Positions 1-6,262 are shown, counted from the stretch's first letter. The stretch: DNA of 10,596 nt from Actinomycetes bacterium (GCA_021815935.1 JAKAZH010000046.1:1-10596), one strand, 5' to 3'. Notes: generated by a model from the sequence alone, not told the origin. Numbers and translations are program-made.

Positions 1-646
1 TGATCTTCGGGCCCATCGACCAGGTGGGATGGGCCAGCGCGTCTGCAAGCGACACCTCCCCGAGCGACCGGCGCGACACCCCCCGGAAAGGTCCCCCGCT
101 GGCGGTCAGGACGAGCCGTCGTAGCGGTGCGCCGACCGCCCTTGGAAGCGCTTCCATCTGATCGGCGGTGAATATCGAGCGAAGGCACTGGTGAATCGCG
201 CAATGCTCCGAGTCGACAGGGATGATCTCCGCCCCTGGCGTCATCCGGGCAGCCTGAACGACGGGTCCGCCGGCGATCAGTGACTCTTTGTTCGCCAGTG
301 CCAACCTTCGACCGTCGCGCAAGGCTGCCACGGTTACCGGCAGCCCTGCAAAACCGACTACGCCGTTGACGACGATGTCAGCTCCTTTCGATATCTCCAC
401 GAGGGCGTCATCGCCCACGAGAAGCTCGACGCCACGCGGCAGCATGGCCGCGAGCTCGCCCGCTCTTCCCGGATCAACTAACGCTACGCGCTCCGGGCGA
501 AGCAGACTCGCCTGGTCCGCCAACTGTGCCACGGAGGTGTTCGCCCCGATCGACACGACGCGGAACTCGTCCGGGTGCGTTCCGAGCACATCGATCGCCT
601 GACGGCCTATCGACCCGGTCGACCCGACCAGGCTTACCGTCCGCAA
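1..646 (-). CDS. dxr: 1-deoxy-D-xylulose 5-phosphate reductoisomerase, N-terminal part (cut by window edge)
   Basis: The first 215 codons are visible; the family is normally about 380-400 residues, so the C-terminal half lies beyond position 1. The enzyme makes 2-C-methyl-D-erythritol 4-phosphate from DXP with NADPH, the second step of the cytoplasmic MEP isoprenoid pathway. Seen in the translation: the NADPH-binding loop GSTGSIG (residues 8-14), ALANKESL (116-123), PVDSEHCAIHQ (143-153) with the metal-ligand Asp145 and Glu147, the substrate-phosphate loop TASGGPFRG (181-189), and AHPTWSMGPK (205-214), whose His and Trp match the flexible active-site loop. The best start is TTG at 646, which puts Met1 seven residues before the glycine loop as in homologues. 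No ATG or GTG occurs in this frame within about 70 bases upstream, and there is no clear Shine-Dalgarno. The start lies 5 bases after the cdsA stop, so translational coupling to cdsA is likely. Family assignment is near certain; the start is less so. Confidence 0.95.
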   Translation of the reverse strand, partial: MRTVSLVGSTGSIGRQAIDVLGTHPDEFRVVSIGANTSVAQLADQASLLRPERVALVDPGRAGELAAMLPRGVELLVGDDALVEISKGADIVVNGVVGFAGLPVTVAALRDGRRLALANKESLIAGGPVVQAARMTPGAEIIPVDSEHCAIHQCLRSIFTADQMEALPRAVGAPLRRLVLTASGGPFRGVSRRSLGEVSLADALAHPTWSMGPKI

Positions 647-651
647 CGCGG

Positions 652-2658
652 TCAGAGCTTGAAGCTGATGACGACGAAGTAGGCCGCCGGCAGCGCCAGG
701 AGGAGGGCGTCGAAGCGGTCGAGGACCCCTCCGTGACCTCCGAGGATCGTCCCTGAGTCCTTCAGCATCAAGTCCCGCTTGAGAAGGGACTCGAAGAGAT
801 CGCCCGCCGGTGCGATGAGCCCCACGAGAAGGCCGAGGACCAGACCATGGCGCATACCACCCCACGGGGTGATCGCCTTGCCCACAATGGCCCCCACGAT
901 GATCGCACCGATAACCCCGCCGAGGTAGCCCTCGAGAGTCTTGTTCGGGCTGATCGCAGGTGCAAGCGGACGGCTGCCGATCGCCCGCCCGACGAAGTAC
1001 GCGGCGATGTCCGCCGCCACCGCCACGAGCACCGCCCCGAGGAATTCGCCTTTGCCGTGGGACTGGCGGAGCAGGAGAGCCGCGAACGACCCGAGCACTC
1101 CGACCCAGACAAACACCATGATCGTCACAGCCACGTTTACGAGAGGTCTCGCTTCGACGATACCAAGCACGTACCACAGGATCGTCCCTGCGAAAGCTAT
1201 CGCAGCGACGATCACCACCCCGTCGGAGCCCTTCCAGTAGGCGCCGAGGACGCACCCGGCCGTCGCGACGAGACCTAGCAGGGTCGCTGGGCTGAACCCG
1301 GCTCCTTGAACCATTCTGTAGGCCTCTGCGGCCGCGACAACGCACACCGCGCCGGCGAGGATAACCAAACCTTTCGACCCGACGGCGTAGGCAACGATCA
1401 GCGCGACCACGAGGCCACCTCCCACGAGCGCCCTGCCACGGAGATCGTCACGGGGCTCACCGGTCGCCGGCGCGGGACGCCCCGGGGCTCGACGCTGCGC
1501 GGCACCGCTCGAGCCGACGCGACTCGGCCCCGTACGGCTCCCTGCGGGATCGGAACCGCCCGGCGTGACGCGCCTGGCTCCCGGCCTTCGCGCGGTCCCG
1601 ATCGGTCGACCGCCGCGCAGACCGACCGGCGCTTCAATGTGGTTCTCCGAGTCCGATCCGCCGACCGTGGGCGGGGAGTCGCCGACGCTCGCCCGGCCCG
1701 TGACTCTTGCGCGCCCTCTCGATCGCAGGTTGCTACCCGACGGGGAGCCGGCCGCTACGGGACTGACCTCTTCATGGTCGGAGAGGTCGATCAGCTGATT
1801 GGATCCTGTTCGGGAACGGACCCGTTCGAAGTCCTCGTCAAAGGAATACAGGTCCGAATGCTCGCTTCGGCTCGAATCCAACGCACCGACAGGCGGCTCG
1901 TCGCCGGCAAGATCCGACAGGACGTCTTCCTCATACCAGCTGCGCTCGTCGCGCCAGTGCGCCTCGCGCCCCGATCCCGCCTTCAAGCTGTCGACGTCGT
2001 CGCCGTTCTCGCCTGTCGACGTCACGTCGTCGTCGAGATGCAGCCTGGGCACCTCGCCGGTAGGAGGATCAGCCCAGTGGAGCATGTCGGTGTGGGAGCT
2101 GCTCAGCGAGATGGGCACCCCGGCGTCCGTCGCGACGGAACCGCCGAGCGCCAGCTCGGTCGTTCGGTCCTCGGATCCCGACGGCGCCAAACTCACCGGC
2201 GCGCCCGAAGCGTCTCCGCCACCCCCGTCGCTCGCGGACCAACGCTTCGAACGGCCTTCCTGGCGAGATGTCACATCGTCCTCTTTTCGTAACTTTCCAA
2301 TTGTCACATCGACTTCCCCAGCGCCGTGCTGGCGGTCTTCCAGCTCAGACGCCTTACTCCTAGGCTCACCCGATGATGAAACACGTCGGGGACTCGGACC
2401 TTCACTGCGGGTTTGAGCAAGAGGAGGCAGAGACACTGCCTCCGCTGGGTTGACGGAATCCGGCAACGGGAACCTGTGCGCCGGCCGGGGGCCGGTCGGG
2501 GCAGGGGGGACGTCCCCGAATCGGAGCTGGTCGTCAGGCCGGCGGCCGGCCGCTTCGCCTGCGTCGAGGGCGGCTTGCGCCTCCTCGGCCTTCAAAATCC
2601 TGACTCCTTCGCCCGGCTTGGGTTCATGCCGGGCCGTAGTTTCGTCACGCTCGTTCAT
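652..2658 (-). CDS. cdsA: Phosphatidate cytidylyltransferase (CDP-diglyceride synthase) with a roughly 400-residue N-terminal extension
   Basis: The enzyme makes CDP-diacylglycerol from phosphatidic acid and CTP in the membrane, the branch point of phospholipid synthesis. The product is 668 residues; CdsA is usually 270-310. Residues 403-668 are the enzyme: many hydrophobic segments, AADIAAYFVGR (548-558), SPNKTLEG (568-575), AGDLFES (618-624) and, at 624-650, the full CdsA signature with SLLKR, KDSG, HGG and DRFD. Residues 1-402 are hydrophilic and probably disordered. A segment at 18-70 (LRFGDVPPAP) looks sequence-constrained. An acidic Ser/Asp/Glu-rich stretch (about 110-300) holds two aromatic islands, HWADPPTGEVPR (194-205) and HWRDERSWYEED (234-245). 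A basic Arg/Gly/Pro stretch (310-402) leads into the membrane domain. The ATG at 2658 has AGGAGG five bases upstream, directly after the frr stop, so the extension is probably translated. What the extension does is unknown. Confidence 0.94.
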   Translation of the reverse strand: MNERDETTARHEPKPGEGVRILKAEEAQAALDAGEAAGRRPDDQLRFGDVPPAPTGPRPAHRFPLPDSVNPAEAVSLPPLAQTRSEGPSPRRVSSSGEPRSKASELEDRQHGAGEVDVTIGKLRKEDDVTSRQEGRSKRWSASDGGGGDASGAPVSLAPSGSEDRTTELALGGSVATDAGVPISLSSSHTDMLHWADPPTGEVPRLHLDDDVTSTGENGDDVDSLKAGSGREAHWRDERSWYEEDVLSDLAGDEPPVGALDSSRSEHSDLYSFDEDFERVRSRTGSNQLIDLSDHEEVSPVAAGSPSGSNLRSRGRARVTGRASVGDSPPTVGGSDSENHIEAPVGLRGGRPIGTARRPGARRVTPGGSDPAGSRTGPSRVGSSGAAQRRAPGRPAPATGEPRDDLRGRALVGGGLVVALIVAYAVGSKGLVILAGAVCVVAAAEAYRMVQGAGFSPATLLGLVATAGCVLGAYWKGSDGVVIVAAIAFAGTILWYVLGIVEARPLVNVAVTIMVFVWVGVLGSFAALLLRQSHGKGEFLGAVLVAVAADIAAYFVGRAIGSRPLAPAISPNKTLEGYLGGVIGAIIVGAIVGKAITPWGGMRHGLVLGLLVGLIAPAGDLFESLLKRDLMLKDSGTILGGHGGVLDRFDALLLALPAAYFVVISFKL

Positions 2659-2663
2659 GCTGT

Positions 2664-2669
2664 CCTCCT
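2664..2669 (-). promoter_or_regulatory. Shine-Dalgarno AGGAGG of cdsA
   Basis: A perfect AGGAGG lies five bases upstream of the cdsA ATG (2658) and touches the frr stop codon (TGA, 2671-2669). It is the strongest ribosome binding site in the window. It fixes the cdsA start, which shows that the long N-terminal extension belongs to the protein. Confidence 0.85.
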
Positions 2670-3238
2670 CAGACCGCTAAGAGCTCGTCTTCCTTGTGGC
2701 CCAAGACCCGATCAACTTCCGCGACGTATTCCTGGGTCACCTTGTCGAGTTCCTTCTCGGCTCTTTCGAGCTCGTCACTCGAGATCTCCCCGTCCTTCTC
2801 AAGAGTCTCCAAGTCCTTGCGGGCGCTCCTACGACATCCGCGTATGGCAACCCGGCCCTCTTCAGCCTTGTGGTGAGCGATCTTCACCATCTCCCTTCGT
2901 CGCTCCTCGGTCAGGGGAGGGAAATTGAGCCTGATCACCGAGCCGTCGTTGCCCGGATTGACCCCAAGATCGGAGTTCTGGATCGCTTTCTCGATCGCTC
3001 GAAGCGAACCTTTGTCATAGGGCGAAATAACCATTATCCTCGCCTCGGGAACCTGGATACCTGCGAGCTGTTGGAGCGGGACCTCGGAGCCGTAATATTC
3101 GACCCGCAGCTTTTCTACAAGGGCAGGGGCGGCCCGGCCGGTTCTGATGCTCGACATCTCGCCGCGCATATGGCCAACTGCTTTATCCATCTTGTCCCGG
3201 CAGTCTTCGATGACGGTGTCGACGTAGTTGTCATCCAT
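2669..3238 (-). CDS. frr: Ribosome recycling factor
   Basis: The 189-residue product matches the usual length of about 185. RRF works with EF-G to split post-termination 70S ribosomes in the cytoplasm. Seen in the sequence: the N-terminal helix with MRGEMSSIRTGRAAPAL (24-40), the domain II block GIQVPEARIMVISPYD (60-75), IEKAIQNSDLGVNPGNDG (82-99), LTEERRREMVK (109-119), and the C-terminal helices with LEKDGEISSDELERAEKELDKVT. The usual IRN-[IV]-RRDA block reads IRGCRRSARKD here (residues about 133-143): the Asn and the following aliphatic residue are changed to Gly-Cys while the arginines are kept. The ATG overlaps the pyrH stop by one base (TAATG) and has no good Shine-Dalgarno, so it is probably translated by termination-reinitiation from pyrH. 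cdsA follows after 10 bases. The family is certain. Confidence 0.97.
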   Translation of the reverse strand: MDDNYVDTVIEDCRDKMDKAVGHMRGEMSSIRTGRAAPALVEKLRVEYYGSEVPLQQLAGIQVPEARIMVISPYDKGSLRAIEKAIQNSDLGVNPGNDGSVIRLNFPPLTEERRREMVKIAHHKAEEGRVAIRGCRRSARKDLETLEKDGEISSDELERAEKELDKVTQEYVAEVDRVLGHKEDELLAV

Positions 3239-3966
3239 TATCGGATAAGCGTACCTATCCGCTCGCCTCGCAGGACGCGATGAAGGTTACCGGCGGCCAT
3301 AATAGAGAAAACTCGGATGGGCAGTCCGTTCTCCCTGCACAGTGTTATGGCTGTCAAGTCCATCGCTCGAAGGTCCCTGGCCAGGACCTCGTCAAAACCC
3401 ACCTCTTCCAAGAGGCGCGCTCCAGGCTGGATGTTCGGGTCAGCGTCGTAGACCCCGTCTGCACCTCCGTGCGTGCCCTTCAGAAGTACCTGGGCGTCGA
3501 TCTCGACTGCTCGGAGAGCTCCGGCCGTGTCCGTCGTGAAGAAGGGGTTGCCTGTCCCCGCCGCAAAGACCACCACGCGACCCTTCTCCAGGTGTCGGAT
3601 TGCTCGCAGCCGAATGTACGGCTCCGCAAGTTGAGACATTCCGATCGCAGTCTGGACCCGGGTCGGCTGCCCTTTACGCTCGAGGGCATCCTGGAGCGCC
3701 AGCGCATTGATCACGGTTGCGAGCATTCCCATGTAGTCAGCGCTCGCCCGGTCCATGCCCGACGCGGAGCCTCTCGCTCCGCGCCAGATATTTCCTCCGC
3801 CAACCACTACGGCGAGCTGGGTGCCGAGGGACGATTGCGCCTCGGCAATTTCGGTGGCCACTCTGTCCACGACGACTCCGTCGATGGTCTCGTCAGCTGC
3901 ATCGCTGGCGAACGCTTCTCCCGACAGTTTCAACACCACACGGGACCAAGGGGGCCGAGCATTCAC
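3238..3966 (-). CDS. pyrH: UMP kinase (uridylate kinase)
   Basis: The 242-residue cytoplasmic enzyme phosphorylates UMP to UDP with ATP and belongs to the amino-acid-kinase fold, unrelated to eukaryotic UMP/CMP kinases. Visible motifs: RVVLKLSGEAF (9-19) with the catalytic Lys, VVGGGNIWRG (54-63), the nucleotide-contact helix DRASADYMGMLATVINALALQ, split here as DRASADYMGM (72-81) and LATVINALALQ (82-92), GTGNPFFTTDTA (137-148), and the ATP-site segment GVYDADP (171-177). The segment before it, LLKGTHGGAD, carries a small insertion relative to the common LLKATKVD. The start is GTG at 3966: a TAG lies in frame 12 bases upstream, so no earlier start is possible. The Shine-Dalgarno is weak. It sits 131 bases downstream of tsf and overlaps frr by one base, so pyrH-frr-cdsA-dxr is probably one transcription unit. 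Confidence 0.97.
   Translation of the reverse strand: MNARPPWSRVVLKLSGEAFASDAADETIDGVVVDRVATEIAEAQSSLGTQLAVVVGGGNIWRGARGSASGMDRASADYMGMLATVINALALQDALERKGQPTRVQTAIGMSQLAEPYIRLRAIRHLEKGRVVVFAAGTGNPFFTTDTAGALRAVEIDAQVLLKGTHGGADGVYDADPNIQPGARLLEEVGFDEVLARDLRAMDLTAITLCRENGLPIRVFSIMAAGNLHRVLRGERIGTLIR
3242..3261 (-). promoter_or_regulatory. Short hairpin at the pyrH end, just before the frr start
   Basis: A perfect 6-bp inverted repeat (CGGATA/TATCCG, 8-base loop) lies inside the last pyrH codons and ends three bases before the frr ATG, where a Shine-Dalgarno would be. If it folds in the mRNA it would hinder independent ribosome entry at frr, which fits coupling through the TAATG overlap. This is inferred from the repeat only and could be chance. 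Confidence 0.35.
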
Positions 3967-4097
3967 AGTCCGATGAGCCTAGTGGCGCCCGGATATCGGC
4001 GGTCGTGGTTGAACGATGTCATAATGCGCAGGAGCGGCGACGAAAACCAAGCTCCGCCACCGAGTGTCGCACAGGCAGGGCCGGCGGACCGCCGTGA
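3967..4097 (-). other. tsf-pyrH intergenic region with possible weak promoter
   Basis: This 131-base gap is the longest inside the rpsB-dxr gene run. No ORF is supported. Read on the minus strand, a loose promoter-like pair is present: TTGGTT, an 18-base spacer, then CATTAT (about 4 of 6 bases in each hexamer), about 60-70 bases before the pyrH GTG. A short GC-rich hairpin follows the tsf stop (listed separately). Together they would allow partial termination and re-initiation between tsf and pyrH, but the match is weak. Confidence 0.3.
4082..4094 (-). terminator. GC-rich palindrome just after tsf, possible weak terminator
   Basis: CGGCGG-T-CCGCCG on the minus strand begins three bases after the tsf stop. 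Allowing a realistic loop, it gives a 4-5 bp all-GC stem. No U-run follows. It could slow or partly end transcription after rpsB-tsf, which would fit the higher demand for S2 and EF-Ts than for pyrH, but the structure is short. Confidence 0.3.
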
Positions 4098-4901
4098 TCA
4101 GGACCCGACAATCACCTGCGCGAACCTGATCACGGCCACCCCACCCATAAACTGTTCTACGCTCATCTTGTCGTCCTTGGCGTACGGCTGCTCGAGTAGC
4201 ACCCCACCCGGGGTCCTCTTGTACCAACCGTTGATCTTGCCATCCACGATCTTCGCCAACGCAGCCTCAGGCTTACCCTCGTTGCGAGTCTGGGCTTCGA
4301 GCGTGGATCGCTCCGCCTCGACGTCAGCCTCTGGCACCTCGTCGCGACTCACGACGGACGGCTTCCCGAAGGCGATGTGAACGGCAAGGTCGTGCGCCTT
4401 TTCGGCGGTTCCTCCGTCCACTTCGACAATGACAGCGTTGACGCCGCGGCCGTTCTGCACGTGGATGTAGGAGTCGAGGAGGTGCCCTGGGGGAGCATCG
4501 AAGCGAACAACCCGACCGACTTCGATATTCTCCCGGAGCGAAAGCCGAAGGTCGTCGATGGCATCCTTCATGGATTCCACCGCGCTCTCACCCTCGGACG
4601 CGACCCTTCGCGCGAGTTCGTCGAGCAGCTCTACGAACTGGGGCGACTTCGCTACGAAGTCGGTCTCCGACTTGAGCTCGACGAGCGCAGCCCGGTCCGT
4701 TTCCACCACGACGGCGACCGCTCCCTCGGAGTTGTCCCGGTCGGACCGCTCCGCTGCCTTACCCAACCCGCGCTCGCGAAGCCATGCCGTCGCAGCGGCA
4801 GCGTCGCCGTCTGCCTCCGATAGCGCTCTCTTGGCGTCCATCATTCCGGCGCCGGTCGAATCCCGGAGCGCCTTGACGTCTTGTGCAGTAAAACTCGGCA
4901 T
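4098..4901 (-). CDS. tsf: Translation elongation factor Ts
   Basis: The 267-residue product is the nucleotide exchange factor that releases GDP from EF-Tu. Seen: an N-terminal UBA-like three-helix region (about 4-42) with the family block LRDSTGAGMMDAKRAL (12-27), the EF-Tu contact motif SETDFVAKSPQF (78-89) whose Asp81-Phe82 pair inserts into EF-Tu, a second half with GVNAVIVEVDG (153-163) and LAVHIAFGKP (172-181), and the C-terminal block KIVDGKINGWYK (217-228) and LLEQPYAKDD (235-244). The length is in the middle range for bacterial EF-Ts. The ATG at 4901 is preceded by AGGA nine bases upstream, overlapping the rpsB stop codon; the rpsB-tsf gap is 11 bases, the usual co-transcribed arrangement. 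The assignment is secure. Confidence 0.97.
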   Translation of the reverse strand: MPSFTAQDVKALRDSTGAGMMDAKRALSEADGDAAAATAWLRERGLGKAAERSDRDNSEGAVAVVVETDRAALVELKSETDFVAKSPQFVELLDELARRVASEGESAVESMKDAIDDLRLSLRENIEVGRVVRFDAPPGHLLDSYIHVQNGRGVNAVIVEVDGGTAEKAHDLAVHIAFGKPSVVSRDEVPEADVEAERSTLEAQTRNEGKPEAALAKIVDGKINGWYKRTPGGVLLEQPYAKDDKMSVEQFMGGVAVIRFAQVIVGS

Positions 4902-4912
4902 CCGTCTTGTTC

Positions 4913-5992
4913 CTAATTCTCGTCTTCTGACTTAACTTCTGCGTCGGCGCCCGCATCAGCGCTCACGATGGCCGGCTCTGTGGCAGCCGGCTCTGTGGCA
5001 GCCGGCTCTGTGGCAGCCGGCTCTGTGGCAGCCGGCTCTGTGGCAGCCGGCTCTGTGGCAGCCGGCACCTGACCATCCGTAGAGGCATCGGCCGCCTCCG
5101 TCGTAGGAGCTTCCGACTCTCCGGAAGCCGCTTCGTCGGCAGCGCGCGCTACAGCGGCAAGGCGCGCCTCGCGCTCGGCCTGGGCGATCGCCGCCTGGCG
5201 GCGGGCTTGGCGCTGCTGATCCTCTCGGGCAGCCTCCTCTTCAGGGGTCAGCTGGCGCGGCGCCTCCAAGGTCGCGGCGGGCGCTCCCGATCGGGATGCT
5301 TTGCGGGAGGCGATGTAGCGACCCTCCTCGACTGCCTCGGCAATGACGCGACACATGAGGTTCCCGGCTCGAATCGCGTCGTCGTTGCCCGGAATCACGT
5401 AGTCGATCACGTCAGGATCGCAGTTGGTGTCTACGACAGCGACAATCGGGAGACCGAGCTTCCGAGCTTCGGTCACCGCGATGTGCTCCTTCTTCGTGTC
5501 GATGACGAAAACCGCGTCGGGAAGCCGCGTCATGTGGCGGATTCCACCGAGGTTCCGATGGAGCTTCTCGAGCTCCCTCGTCAGCATCAGCGCTTCCTTC
5601 TTCGGCATCGCCTCGAAGTCTCCAGCAGCGCGCATCCTGTCATATTCGGTCATCTTGGACACGCGACCGGCGATCGTGGAGAAATTGGTGAGCATCCCAC
5701 CGAGCCAGCGCTCGTTGATGTAGGGCATCCCGCACTGGACGGCGTGACTTGAGATCGGATCCTGCGTCTGCTTCTTCGTTCCGACGAAGAGGATGCTCCC
5801 GTTGTTCGCCACCAGGTCGCGCACGAACGAGTAGGCCGTGTCGATCCTCTCCAAGGTCTGGTTGAGGTCGATGATGTAGATGCCGTTGCGTTCTCCGAAG
5901 ATAAAGCGCTTCATCTTCGGGTTCCAGCGCCGAGTCTGGTGGCCGAAATGTACTCCAGCCTCCAAAAGCTGCCTCATAGTCACTACAGCCAC
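4913..5992 (-). CDS. rpsB: 30S ribosomal protein S2 with extended repetitive C-terminal tail
   Basis: The product is 359 residues from a GTG start; S2 is usually 230-300. Residues 1-230 are canonical S2: [20 protein letters not shown] (6-25) and [20 protein letters not shown] (27-46), ILFVGTKKQ (67-75), [18 protein letters not shown] (87-104), [20 protein letters not shown] (156-175), [20 protein letters not shown] (187-206). From about 231 the tail is charged and low in complexity: an Ala/Arg/Glu/Gln-rich probable helix or coiled coil (250-285), an acidic Ser/Thr stretch, six PAATE repeats (310-339), and an acidic end. The GTG at 5992 is chosen over a longer reading to 6040 because GAAGGAG lies eight bases upstream and the resulting N-terminus, [19 protein letters not shown], fits actinobacterial S2. 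It is followed closely by tsf. S2 often represses its own operon; see the leader entry. Confidence 0.97.
   Translation of the reverse strand: MAVVTMRQLLEAGVHFGHQTRRWNPKMKRFIFGERNGIYIIDLNQTLERIDTAYSFVRDLVANNGSILFVGTKKQTQDPISSHAVQCGMPYINERWLGGMLTNFSTIAGRVSKMTEYDRMRAAGDFEAMPKKEALMLTRELEKLHRNLGGIRHMTRLPDAVFVIDTKKEHIAVTEARKLGLPIVAVVDTNCDPDVIDYVIPGNDDAIRAGNLMCRVIAEAVEEGRYIASRKASRSGAPAATLEAPRQLTPEEEAAREDQQRQARRQAAIAQAEREARLAAVARAADEAASGESEAPTTEAADASTDGQVPAATEPAATEPAATEPAATEPAATEPAATEPAIVSADAGADAEVKSEDEN
4971..5066 (-). repeat. Perfect 15-bp minisatellite in the rpsB tail (6 full copies plus 6 bases)
   Basis: The plus-strand unit GCCGGCTCTGTGGCA repeats without any base change at 4971, 4986, 5001, 5016, 5031 and 5046, followed by a partial GCCGGC (5061-5066). 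Read in the rpsB frame it encodes six PAATE pentapeptides (residues 310-339). The unit is a multiple of three, so copy-number change stays in frame. The lack of divergence between copies implies recent slippage or gene conversion. Confidence 0.97.
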
Positions 5993-6000
5993 GATTTCTG

Positions 6001-6007
6001 CTCCTTC
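6001..6007 (-). promoter_or_regulatory. Shine-Dalgarno GAAGGAG of rpsB
   Basis: GAAGGAG lies eight bases upstream of the GTG at 5992 and decides that start. Its exact reverse complement, CTCCTTC, occurs 38 bases upstream in the same leader (6046-6052), so it could be masked by pairing. Confidence 0.8.
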
Positions 6008-6077
6008 CCAGCGGTTCGGTGAACGGCTCCGCCACTGCACCTCCAGAAGGAGAAGTGACCGTGGGTGTAGCGGAACC
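6001..6077 (-). promoter_or_regulatory. Candidate structured rpsB mRNA leader (possible S2 autoregulation site)
   Basis: In the minus-strand transcript GGTTCCGC (6077-6070) can pair with GCGGAGCC (6032-6025) to give an 8-bp stem with one G:U pair. Inside it CACC can pair with GGTG and CTCC with GGAG. The loop region carries CTCCTTC (6052-6046), a perfect 7-base complement of the rpsB Shine-Dalgarno (6007-6001), so a pseudoknot or a switch between two folds is possible. A small GTTC/GAAC hairpin lies between. Many bacteria use an rpsB leader bound by free S2 to shut off rpsB-tsf; that this leader works so is inference from the pairing only, with no covariation tested. Confidence 0.45.
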
Positions 6078-6097
6078 AGTTAGATGGTCAAACGCAA

Positions 6098-6103
6098 AGT
6101 ATA
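6098..6103 (-). promoter_or_regulatory. -10-like TATACT upstream of rpsB
   Basis: TATACT matches the TATAAT consensus at five of six bases and would start a transcript near 6091, about 100 bases before the rpsB GTG. No good -35 is present at 16-18 bases (GCCCGA at 17), and the -35 position is occupied by the inverted repeat at 6112-6131. It would therefore need an activator or be spurious. Confidence 0.35.
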
Positions 6104-6111
6104 CGTTGTCA

Positions 6112-6131
6112 GTCGAGCTATCGGGCTCGAC
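6112..6131 (-). repeat. 7-bp inverted repeat upstream of the TATACT box
   Basis: GTCGAGC (6112-6118) and GCTCGAC (6125-6131) form a perfect inverted repeat with a 6-base centre. It covers the -35 position of the TATACT box, so it could be an operator or, in RNA, a hairpin in the leader of a transcript from the upstream promoter. Function unknown. Confidence 0.5.
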
Positions 6132-6153
6132 ATCCTTCAGACCATAGCATGCG

Positions 6154-6171
6154 ATCGGGAGCTTTCCCGAT
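6154..6171 (-). repeat. 7-bp hairpin with 4-base loop in the rpsB upstream region
   Basis: ATCGGGA (6154-6160) and TCCCGAT (6165-6171) pair perfectly around a 4-base loop. No U-run follows in either direction, so it is not a classic terminator. It lies downstream of the candidate promoter at 6204-6232 and would be in its transcript. Confidence 0.5.
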
Positions 6172-6203
6172 GCCAGCCTTCGCCCGGACACCTCCCAGAG
6201 ATC

Positions 6204-6232
6204 ATTTTGTCTCGAAAACACCTTTTTGTCTA
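6204..6232 (-). promoter_or_regulatory. Candidate rpsB promoter (TAGACA-17-CAAAAT)
   Basis: On the minus strand TAGACA (6232-6227, five of six bases of TTGACA) and CAAAAT (6209-6204, four of six of TATAAT) are separated by exactly 17 bases. Transcription would start near 6197 and give a leader of about 205 bases before rpsB. The pair sits in the AT-rich island, and both hexamers overlap a direct repeat of AGACAAAA with 19-base period, which might bind a regulator. The best-spaced promoter candidate in the window, but consensus matching alone. Confidence 0.45.
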
Positions 6233-6262
6233 GTCCATGCTGGGTCGCTTACGACGTCTCTC

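Noticed and set aside
1306..2292. Long open frame on the plus strand (328 codons), with others at 1799-2416 and 2413-2928
   Set aside because: They lie antisense to cdsA and frr, their products are Arg/Pro-rich low-complexity and show no family motif, and high GC makes long antisense frames common.
3280..4380. 366-codon plus-strand frame across pyrH and the end of tsf
   Set aside because: It runs antisense through two certain genes and their gap, and no domain is recognisable.
4971..5066. CRISPR-like array
   Set aside because: The copies are head-to-tail with no spacers and lie in frame in rpsB; it is a minisatellite.
5207..5752. 181-codon plus-strand frame
   Set aside because: Antisense to the conserved rpsB core; no motif.
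5640..6221. 193-codon minus-strand frame starting in the rpsB upstream region
   Set aside because: It starts with GTG in the AT-rich control region, has no Shine-Dalgarno and continues out of frame through rpsB.
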